5,639 nucleotides of DNA from Pseudomonadota bacterium. GTDB taxonomy: Bacteria; Pseudomonadota; Alphaproteobacteria; Acetobacterales; Acetobacteraceae. Positions 1 to 4,921 of this stretch are shown here, in pieces. Every line of letters begins with the position of its first letter. The stretch's first letter is position 1. A program made the position numbers and the translations under genes. Under the pieces are notes generated by a model. It did not search any database and had not been told where the DNA came from. It saw only the letters and a list, made by a program, of their open reading frames with translations. The stretch is taken from NCBI GenBank assembly GCA_021808205.1, contig JAKBCD010000158.1:1-5639 (forward strand), given 5' to 3'.

Positions 1-2
1 CC

Positions 3-1139
3 CTGCGCCGCCCATTCCGGGAGCGTTCCTTCGGGCTCGCGCGCAAGCTCATGCGGGTGAACTGGCTGTTCGTGCTGTGCGTCTGCCTGCTGGCGGGGGT
101 GGGGTATGCGGCACTTTATTCCGCTGCCGGCGGCTCGCCCCAGCCTTATGCGCAAAACCAGCTTATCCGGTTTTGCGGCGCGCTGGTGCTGATGCTCGGC
201 ATCGCCATGGTGGATATCCGCTTCATCGCCAAACTCTCCTGGCCCGCCTGGGTTTTTGGCATCCTGCTGCTCGTCGCGGTGATGAAGTTCGGCCATGTCG
301 GCTTAGGGGCCAAACGCTGGATGACCGTGGGCGGCGTGGAAATTCAGCCCTCGGAGCTGATGAAGCTGTTCCTGGCCATGGCGCTCGGCCATTATTTCAA
401 GCGCGCCACGCCAGAGCAAACCGGCAATCTGTTGTTTGTACTGCCCGCCATTCTCGCCACGCTGGTGCCGATGGGGCTGATTCTGAAGGAGCCCAACCTC
501 GGCACCGCCATTATCACTGGCAGCATCGGCGCCACGGTGATGCTGGGGGCCGGGGTGCGCTGGTGGTGGTTCGCGCTGGTGGTGGTGGTCATCGCCATCT
601 GCGCGCCGATTATTTATCACCATCTGCACGCCTACCAGAAGGCGCGCATCGACATCTTCCTCAATCCCGGCTCAGACCCGCTGGGGGCGGGCTATAACAT
701 CATCCAGAGCAAGATCGCGCTTGGCTCCGGCGGGTTTTTTGGCCAGGGCTTCCTGCACGGCACCCAGAATCAGCTCAACTTCCTGCCCGAGAAACAGACC
801 GATTTCGTCTTCACCATCATCGCGGAGGAGTTCGGCTTCCTCGGCTCCGTCACGGTTTTGGGGCTGCTGATGATGATCGTGACCCTGGCCTATTACACTG
901 CCCTTTCTTGCAGCCATGTGTATGGGCGGCTGGTGGCGCTCGGCATCGCCACCAATTTCTTCCTGTATTGCTTCGTCAATCTCTCGATGGTGATGGGGCT
1001 TATTCCCGTGGGCGGGGTGCCCTTGCCGCTCATCTCCTACGGCGGTTCGGCGCTCACCGCGGTGATGCTGGGGTTTGGCGTGCTGATGTCCATTCATGTG
1101 CACCGGGATGTGGAATTTCCCGATACCGAGGATTTCTGA
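3..1139 (+). CDS. rodA: RodA, rod-shape peptidoglycan glycosyltransferase (SEDS family), 5' partial
   Basis: SEDS-family polytopic membrane protein that polymerises lipid II into glycan strands with its partner PBP2 during cell elongation. Residues are numbered from the Met at base 51. About ten hydrophobic segments are visible. The SEDS signature is clear: a PLGAGYN loop near 210-216, FLPEKQTDF at 244-252 whose D251 matches the catalytic Asp, and a C-terminal PVGGVPLPLISYGGS block at 319-333. The ATG at 51 is probably internal. The frame stays open to the window edge and reads LRRPFRERSFGLARKL just before it, which looks like the short cytoplasmic N-terminus usual in RodA, and no Shine-Dalgarno precedes base 51. 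The true start is therefore likely left of the window. The length of at least 378 aa fits the family (E. coli RodA is about 370). FtsW is the alternative, but the RINWLFVL-like start and high similarity to RodA, plus the absence of division genes nearby, favour RodA. The stop abuts murI. Confidence 0.93.
   Translation: MRRPFRERSFGLARKLMRVNWLFVLCVCLLAGVGYAALYSAAGGSPQPYAQNQLIRFCGALVLMLGIAMVDIRFIAKLSWPAWVFGILLLVAVMKFGHVGLGAKRWMTVGGVEIQPSELMKLFLAMALGHYFKRATPEQTGNLLFVLPAILATLVPMGLILKEPNLGTAIITGSIGATVMLGAGVRWWWFALVVVVIAICAPIIYHHLHAYQKARIDIFLNPGSDPLGAGYNIIQSKIALGSGGFFGQGFLHGTQNQLNFLPEKQTDFVFTIIAEEFGFLGSVTVLGLLMMIVTLAYYTALSCSHVYGRLVALGIATNFFLYCFVNLSMVMGLIPVGGVPLPLISYGGSALTAVMLGFGVLMSIHVHRDVEFPDTEDF
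557..586 (+). repeat. 14-nt direct repeat of TGG/GTG-rich sequence inside rodA
   Basis: The 14-mer GCGCTGGTGGTGGT occurs at 557-570 and again at 573-586, an offset of 16 nt. The copies are read in different frames: the first gives a Trp-Trp-Trp run (TGG codons, residues 171-173) and the second a Val-Val-Val-Val run (residues 177-180). Both lie in one transmembrane segment. This is directly visible; its meaning as a slippage site is inference. Confidence 0.8.
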
Positions 1140-1142
1140 TTG
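1128..1142 (+). promoter_or_regulatory. Shine-Dalgarno for murI inside the rodA 3' end, with TTG start
   Basis: GAGGA (1128-1132) lies within the last rodA codons and is 7 nt from the TTG at 1140-1142. The rodA stop TGA (1137-1139) sits between them, immediately before the TTG. This spacing supports the TTG start and suggests that ribosomes finishing rodA feed murI translation. Confidence 0.7.
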
Positions 1143-1898
1143 GCCATCCTGGTGTTTGATTCCGGCATTGGCGGGCTTGGCGTTGTAACGGCGCTGAACA
1201 GCCTGGCGCCCGGCCTGCCGCTCACCTACCTGGCGGATAACGGCTTCTTCCCTTACGGCGAAAAACCAGACGATATCCTGCTGCCGCATATTCTGCGCGT
1301 CATCGGCCAGGCGATAGAGCGGGAAAAACCAGAGGCGGTGGTGATTGCCTGCAACACCGCCAGCACCATCGCGCTGGGGGCATTGCGGGCGGCTTATCCC
1401 CTGCCGTTCATCGGCTGCGTGCCACCCATAAAGCCCGCCGCCGCCGCCAGCCGCAGCCGCAGCATCGGCGTGCTGGCCACCAAAGCCACCGTCCGCCGGC
1501 CTTATCTCAACGGGCTGGTGGAAAAATTCGCACCGGACTGCACAGTGCTCACCCTCGGCACGCCGGATCTGGCGGCGTTGGCGGAGCAGAAATTCCGCGG
1601 CGCGGCGGTCGATGTCTCCGCCGCGGTCGCCCCACTCTTCACCCAGCCCGGCGGCGAGCAGATCGACGCCGTGGCGCTGGGCTGCACCCATTACAGCTTT
1701 CTGCTGGAGGAATTTCTCGCCCTGCGCCCGGATATTTCCTGGCACGACCCCGCCATGCCCGTGGCAAAACAGACGCTGAAAATCATCGAGCCGCTCGGCC
1801 TTTCGCCAGCCCCGCGCACCGCCCGTTTCACCGGCGCGGCCATTGCCCCCGCGTTGCTGTCCCCCTTTGGGCTGCAACCTGCCGTCAACCCAGCCTGA
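1140..1898 (+). CDS. murI: Glutamate racemase MurI
   Basis: Cofactor-independent interconversion of L- and D-glutamate in the cytoplasm, supplying D-Glu for the peptidoglycan stem peptide (added by MurD). The 252-aa product has the full active-site pattern of the Asp/Glu racemase family: DSGIGGL at 7-13 (D7 and S8), PYG at 38-40, the first catalytic cysteine in ACNTAS (C71, N72, T73), the GCVPPIKPA segment at 92-100 that corresponds to the family's GVVPAxKPA, and the second cysteine in GCTHY (C182, T183, H184). The start is TTG; this is preferred because the N-terminus MAILVFDSGIGGL matches the family exactly and a GAGGA motif is 7 nt upstream. It directly follows rodA with no gap, so it is probably co-transcribed and translationally coupled. 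It is slightly shorter than E. coli MurI (about 285 aa), which has an N-terminal extension. The last 14 nt overlap the converging GNAT gene. Confidence 0.95.
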   Translation: MAILVFDSGIGGLGVVTALNSLAPGLPLTYLADNGFFPYGEKPDDILLPHILRVIGQAIEREKPEAVVIACNTASTIALGALRAAYPLPFIGCVPPIKPAAAASRSRSIGVLATKATVRRPYLNGLVEKFAPDCTVLTLGTPDLAALAEQKFRGAAVDVSAAVAPLFTQPGGEQIDAVALGCTHYSFLLEEFLALRPDISWHDPAMPVAKQTLKIIEPLGLSPAPRTARFTGAAIAPALLSPFGLQPAVNPA

Positions 1899-2373
1899 TC
1901 CTGTAGAAGAGCGTATCCACCGCCATGCGCGGATACTCCGCCGGCAAATCGCCAGACGCCACTTTTGCAAATCCGTTCTTCTCGTAAAACCGGCACGCAG
2001 CGCGCAGAATCTCCACGGTGCCGAGCACAATCTCATCCGTTCCGGTGGCGCGCGCATGGGCCAGCAATGTTTCCAGCAGCGCCTGCGCCACGCCAAATTG
2101 CTTGCCGCGCCAGGGAGCCGCCACGAACATCTTGCGCAAGCCTCCACCATTGGCACCGAAGGCTTTCAGCCCGATGCTGCCAATCACCCGCCCCTCTGCG
2201 TGCGCCACCCAGAAACTGCCCCGCCCGGTTTGATAAAATGATGGTATGTCCAGCAGATCCGGCTGATCCTCAAGCGTAACGGGTACCCCGAACTCGCCTT
2301 GCTGAATGGGTACAATCAGGTTGATCACACCTTGCTCATCCGCTTTCACGAACGGACGGACTTGAAATGCCAT
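1885..2373 (-). CDS. GNAT-family N-acetyltransferase
   Basis: Likely transfers the acetyl group of acetyl-CoA to an amine on an unknown acceptor. The 162-aa protein matches the usual single-domain GNAT size. It shows N-terminal VRPF (5-8), a central strand SFWVAHAEGRVIGSIGLK (53-70), motif A at LRKMFVAAPWRGKQFGVA (79-96), where the acetyl-CoA pyrophosphate loop reads KQFGVA instead of the textbook Q/R-x-x-G-x-G/A, and motif B at FYEKNGF (129-135). The frame is open further upstream to about 2817, but the ATG at 2373 is preferred: it starts MAFQVRPF, typical for the family, and has GAGGG 8 nt upstream. It is last in the kinase-permease-GNAT unit, 11 bp after the permease stop. The substrate cannot be inferred. 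Its 3' end overlaps murI by 14 nt on the other strand, and I see no hairpin terminator there. Confidence 0.9.
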   Translation of the reverse strand: MAFQVRPFVKADEQGVINLIVPIQQGEFGVPVTLEDQPDLLDIPSFYQTGRGSFWVAHAEGRVIGSIGLKAFGANGGGLRKMFVAAPWRGKQFGVAQALLETLLAHARATGTDEIVLGTVEILRAACRFYEKNGFAKVASGDLPAEYPRMAVDTLFYRIRLG

Positions 2374-2387
2374 CGCTGCAACCCTCA
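2371..2387 (-). promoter_or_regulatory. Shine-Dalgarno for the GNAT gene fused to the permease stop codon
   Basis: On the minus strand the permease stop TGA (2387-2385) overlaps the ribosome-binding motif GAGGG (2386-2382), followed after 8 nt by the GNAT ATG (2373-2371). Stop and ribosome-binding site share bases, a common mark of translational coupling. This decides the GNAT start against the much longer open frame. Confidence 0.75.
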
Positions 2388-3131
2388 CTCTCTCAGAAAC
2401 ATCCCAATCGTCAGTGCAATGCCGGTTAGGCTCACCACCGCCCGCAAAACCGTCTCCGGCACGCGGCGCAACAACAACACCCCTATCTGCGCGCCAATCA
2501 TCGCGGCGATGCCCAGCACCAGAATCAGCGTCCAGTTCTGCTTGCTCTCCACCAGAAATATCGCCACGGCGGCGATATTCATCACCCCGGCCAGCGCATT
2601 TTTCGTGGCGCCCGCGGCGCGCACGGCAACGCCCACGGCCGTTAGCGCCGCCAGCATCAAAAAGCCGATGCCGCCGCCGAAATACCCGCCATAAACGGAA
2701 ATGATGAATTGCAGCGCCACCGCCGTGCGCGGCGAAACCAGCGGCTTTGCATCCCCTGCCCGCCGCCTGAAAAAGCTGCCCCAGATAAACACCAGCGTGG
2801 CGAACAAAATCAGCCATGGCACCAGATGGGTGAAAGCGCTCACCGGCGTTGCCAGCAGCAGCAGCGCCCCCAGCGCCCCGCCAATCACGCTTTCAATAAG
2901 CAGGGTTCGCAGCGAAAGCCCCGCCACGCCCTCGGCCATACCCCGCCCTGCCCAGCCCGCGGCAGCCTGGCTAGGCAGCAGCGCAATGCTGGAGGCCACG
3001 TTGGCAGCGCGCGGGTCAAGCCCCGCCAGCAGCAGGGCCGGGAATGTCACGAAGGAACCGCCCCCCGCCAGCGCATTCATCATGCCGGCCAGCAGCCCCG
3101 CCACCGCCAGCACGGCGGTGGAAACATTCAC
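2385..3131 (-). CDS. TauE/SafE-family (DUF81) membrane permease, putative anion or sulfite exporter
   Basis: A 248-aa integral membrane protein with about eight hydrophobic segments arranged as two homologous halves, the TauE/SafE architecture. The first-half signature is MMNALAGGGSFVTFPALLLAG (17-37) followed by ANVASSIALLPSQAAAGW (43-60). The second half repeats it as YGGYFGGGIGFLMLAALTAVG (147-167) and KNALAGVMNIAAVAIF (177-192). A basic loop FFRRRAGDAKP (120-130) separates the halves and is probably cytoplasmic. Characterised relatives export sulfite, sulfoacetate or other small organosulfur anions, but most members have unknown substrates, so no specific cargo is claimed. The start is GTG at 3131-3129, whose last two bases form part of the upstream kinase stop (GTGA, 4-nt overlap). 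No strong ribosome-binding site precedes it, which suggests termination-reinitiation from the kinase. It is followed by the GNAT gene after 11 bp. Confidence 0.9.
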   Translation of the reverse strand: MNVSTAVLAVAGLLAGMMNALAGGGSFVTFPALLLAGLDPRAANVASSIALLPSQAAAGWAGRGMAEGVAGLSLRTLLIESVIGGALGALLLLATPVSAFTHLVPWLILFATLVFIWGSFFRRRAGDAKPLVSPRTAVALQFIISVYGGYFGGGIGFLMLAALTAVGVAVRAAGATKNALAGVMNIAAVAIFLVESKQNWTLILVLGIAAMIGAQIGVLLLRRVPETVLRAVVSLTGIALTIGMFLRE

Positions 3132-4108
3132 GCCAGCAGCGCGGCCAGCTCCGCCGCTGGCGGGCGCGCACCAACCCGTGAAATCGCGAGAGACGCCGCC
3201 CTGGCGCCCAGCCGCCCGGCTGCCTCAAGCCCTTCGCCGCGCGTATAGGCCGCAAGAAACCCGGCGGCATAGGCATCGCCGGCACCGGTGGTGTCCACCA
3301 CCTGCACCGGCACGGCCGGAATCTCAATGACCTGCCCCTCATGCAGAACCAGGCTGCCTGCCTCACTGCGGGTCAGCACCGCCAGCTTCACATCCTGGGC
3401 CGCCTTAACCGCTGCCTCCTCGAAGCTGTTCACCTCATAAAGGCTGCAAACCTCAGCCTCGTTCGCAAACAATATGTCGACCCCCTTGGCGATCAGGCGG
3501 CGGAAACCATCCCGGTGCCGATCCACGCAAAACGCGTCGGAGAGGGAAAGTGCCGTCATCCGCCCTGCCGCGCGGGCCATGCGCGCCGCCTCCTGAAACG
3601 CCGCCTGCGCTGCTGGCGGGTCGAACAGATACCCTTCCAGATACAGCACCTTCGAGGCCGCGATCACCACCTCGTCCAAATCATGCAGCGCGAACTCGCC
3701 GCCCGCGCCAAGGTAGGTGTTCATCGTGCGCTGGCCATCCGGGGTCACCAGAATCAGGCAGCGCGCGGTGGGCACCGGCGCGTCCAGCGGCGGGGTGGCG
3801 TAATGCACGCCAACAGCGGCAATCTCACGGCGGAACACGTCGCCCATTTCATCCCTGGCCACCTTGCCGATAAACGCCACCCTGGCGCCAAGGGCTGCCG
3901 CCACCGCGCAAGAATTGGCAACCGAGCCGCCAGACGCCGTGAGGCCGCCCTGCATTGCCGCAGTCAGCCTGGTTGCGGTGTCCGCGTCGATCAGCGACAT
4001 CGCCCCCTTCGGCATGTCATGCCGCCTTAAAAATTCGTCATTTGTTGGCAGCAAAAAATCGACGATGGCATTCCCGATGCCGGTGATATCGAACTGTGAC
4101 ACGGCCAT
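3128..4108 (-). CDS. PfkB/ribokinase-family carbohydrate kinase, adenosine-kinase-like
   Basis: Predicted cytoplasmic ATP-dependent kinase phosphorylating a sugar or nucleoside hydroxyl. The 326-aa product carries both PfkB hallmarks: the N-terminal Gly-Gly substrate signature SGGSVANSCAVAAALG (59-74) and the C-terminal anion-hole and catalytic motif DTTGAGDAYAAGF (272-284) with D278 as the likely base. NEAE is at 216-219. The opening FDITGIGNAIVDFL and the MSLIDAD segment (37-42) resemble the alphaproteobacterial group usually labelled adenosine kinase or sugar kinase, so the true substrate is open. I chose the ATG at 4108, since the protein then begins at the conserved first strand. GGGAG lies 11 nt upstream, a long spacing. 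In-frame GTG (4120) and TTG (4117) are alternatives, and the frame is open to 4150, but that extension crosses the promoter. First gene of the kinase-permease-GNAT unit; its stop overlaps the permease GTG start. Confidence 0.92.
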   Translation of the reverse strand: MAVSQFDITGIGNAIVDFLLPTNDEFLRRHDMPKGAMSLIDADTATRLTAAMQGGLTASGGSVANSCAVAAALGARVAFIGKVARDEMGDVFRREIAAVGVHYATPPLDAPVPTARCLILVTPDGQRTMNTYLGAGGEFALHDLDEVVIAASKVLYLEGYLFDPPAAQAAFQEAARMARAAGRMTALSLSDAFCVDRHRDGFRRLIAKGVDILFANEAEVCSLYEVNSFEEAAVKAAQDVKLAVLTRSEAGSLVLHEGQVIEIPAVPVQVVDTTGAGDAYAAGFLAAYTRGEGLEAAGRLGARAASLAISRVGARPPAAELAALLA

Positions 4109-4126
4109 ATTCGGCAACACTCCCGG

Positions 4127-4155
4127 ATTACAACAACGAGGGGTTAGCATTGCAA
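4127..4155 (-). promoter_or_regulatory. Candidate sigma-70-type promoter for the kinase-permease-GNAT unit
   Basis: On the minus strand, TTGCAA (4155-4150, 4 of 6 to the -35 consensus) is separated by 17 nt from TGTAAT (4132-4127, 5 of 6 to the -10 consensus). TGT directly before the -10 makes an extended -10. The expected transcription start is near 4121-4120, which is very close to the kinase start. This is a pattern match only. The 138-bp divergent region 4109-4246 presumably also holds the bactofilin promoter, but I could not identify a convincing -35/-10 pair for it; a TTGTTT at 4183-4188 lacks a good -10 partner. Confidence 0.5.
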
Positions 4156-4237
4156 ACCGCCCCCAGCAAACCCCACCAAAGGTTGTTTAGCGGCCTGCCC
4201 CGTGCTAGGCGGCGAACTTAACGCGATAAGCCAACAT

Positions 4238-4249
4238 GGAGGATCAGTG
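4238..4249 (+). promoter_or_regulatory. Shine-Dalgarno and GTG start of bactofilin
   Basis: GGAGGA (4238-4243) is separated by only 3 nt from the GTG at 4247-4249. The motif is near-perfect but its spacing is short. It supports the GTG start that gives the MFNK N-terminus, rather than the ATG at 4202, which has no such motif. The ATG at 4236 is out of frame. Confidence 0.6.
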
Positions 4250-4867
4250 TTCAACAAGCGCAAAACGGAAGAGCCACAACCGGTCTCCACCGCGCTCCCG
4301 GCGGACCAGGCGGCGCCATCCCCCCCCTCCTCCGAGGATAACGATCCCGGCAATCTTTTCATCCCACCCAGTTTCAAGGAGACCCCCATGGCCCGCTCGC
4401 CGTTTGCGCCCCCGCCCATGCCTGCCACCCCCGCCAGCCCGGTCGTCCCCTCCGCGGCGGCACCCCGCCCGCTAATGCCCAGCACCACCACCCGCGAAGC
4501 GCCTGAGCGCCGCACCCTGGTGGTGGGCCGCGGCATTTCCGTGCAAGGCACCGTGCAAGACGCCGAGCGCCTGGTGGTGGAAGGCACCGTGGAAGCCACG
4601 ATGATCAACGCCAACGAACTCTCCATCGCCCCCGGCGGCGTGTTCAAAGGCGAGGTTGAGGTGGACGACGCCGAAGTGGCCGGCACCATAGACGGCACGC
4701 TGGTCGCCCGCGCCACGCTGGTTGTGCGCAGCACCGGCCGCGTGCTGGGCACCGCGCGCTGCCGCCGCTTGCAGGTGGAAGATGGCGGTCAGATCACCGG
4801 CCGCATCGAAATGCTGAGCGAAACAAACACCTATTCCCCGGCCACAGCTTCGCTGACAGACGCCTGA
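4247..4867 (+). CDS. Bactofilin family cytoskeletal protein
   Basis: Bactofilins polymerise without nucleotide into membrane-associated filaments that position cell-wall and morphogenesis enzymes. From the GTG start the product is 206 aa. The N-terminus MFNKRK resembles the short Met-Phe membrane-targeting tip of bactofilins such as Caulobacter BacA. A proline- and alanine-rich disordered linker follows (about 8-85), then the right-handed beta-helix core from RTLVVGRGISVQGTVQDAERLVVEGTVEA (about 88 on) to GGQITGRIEML near the end, with the regular G-x-V/I spacing of the DUF583 fold. A short Ser/Thr-rich tail closes it. An in-frame ATG at 4388 with a very good ribosome-binding site could start a 160-aa form lacking the membrane tip (see findings). 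No M23 peptidase, a frequent bactofilin neighbour, is in the window. The gene is divergent from the kinase and ends at a strong terminator. Confidence 0.9.
   Translation: MFNKRKTEEPQPVSTALPADQAAPSPPSSEDNDPGNLFIPPSFKETPMARSPFAPPPMPATPASPVVPSAAAPRPLMPSTTTREAPERRTLVVGRGISVQGTVQDAERLVVEGTVEATMINANELSIAPGGVFKGEVEVDDAEVAGTIDGTLVARATLVVRSTGRVLGTARCRRLQVEDGGQITGRIEMLSETNTYSPATASLTDA
4376..4390 (+). promoter_or_regulatory. Strong internal Shine-Dalgarno and in-frame ATG within bactofilin
   Basis: AAGGAG (4376-4381) lies 6 nt before an in-frame ATG (4388-4390), better motif and spacing than at the GTG at 4247. It is either the true start, an alternative start giving a 160-aa form MARSPFAPPP..., or chance. 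The MFNK tip encoded upstream argues that the longer form is real too. Confidence 0.5.
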
Positions 4868-4886
4868 GCCTCCCGCCAGCCGTTAT

Positions 4887-4921
4887 AAAAAGCCGGAGCG
4901 CCAAACGCCTCCGGCTTTTTT
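4887..4921. terminator. Bidirectional intrinsic terminator between bactofilin and ppx
   Basis: A perfect 12-bp inverted repeat: AAAAAGCCGGAG (4887-4898) pairs with CTCCGGCTTTTT (4909-4920), with a 10-nt loop. The T-run (4916-4921) serves the + strand bactofilin transcript, and the A-run (4887-4891) becomes a U-run for the - strand phosphatase transcript. It starts 19 nt after the bactofilin stop. The phosphatase stop TAA (4922-4920) overlaps the stem base. Confidence 0.92.

Noticed and set aside
672..2156. A 494-codon open frame on the minus strand, antisense to rodA, all of murI and part of the GNAT gene.
   Set aside because: The predicted protein is rich in Arg, Gly, Ala, His and Gln without a recognisable fold, and its N-terminal part is an out-of-frame reading of the GNAT gene. 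High GC makes long antisense frames common. The sense genes are well-defined families.
2374..2817. Upstream extension of the GNAT frame that would give a 310-aa protein.
   Set aside because: The extension is an out-of-frame reading of the TauE/SafE permease gene and has no domain features. The ATG at 2373 has a proper ribosome-binding site and the typical GNAT N-terminus.
2701..3330. Plus-strand open frames of 179 and 209 codons antisense to the permease and kinase.
   Set aside because: Low-complexity Arg/Pro/Ala/Ser translations in shadow frames of genes with clear motifs on the minus strand.
4109..4150. N-terminal extension of the kinase starting at 4150.
   Set aside because: The 14 extra codons cross the candidate promoter, and the protein's conserved first strand begins right after the ATG at 4108.
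4202..4246. ATG at 4202 as the bactofilin start.
   Set aside because: It has no ribosome-binding motif and adds residues ahead of the family-like MFNK tip; the GTG at 4247 has GGAGGA before it.
4144..4752. A 202-codon minus-strand frame antisense to bactofilin.
   Set aside because: Composition is Ser, Thr, Gly and Pro-rich with no family resemblance, and it mirrors the codon pattern of bactofilin, which is clearly the coding strand.
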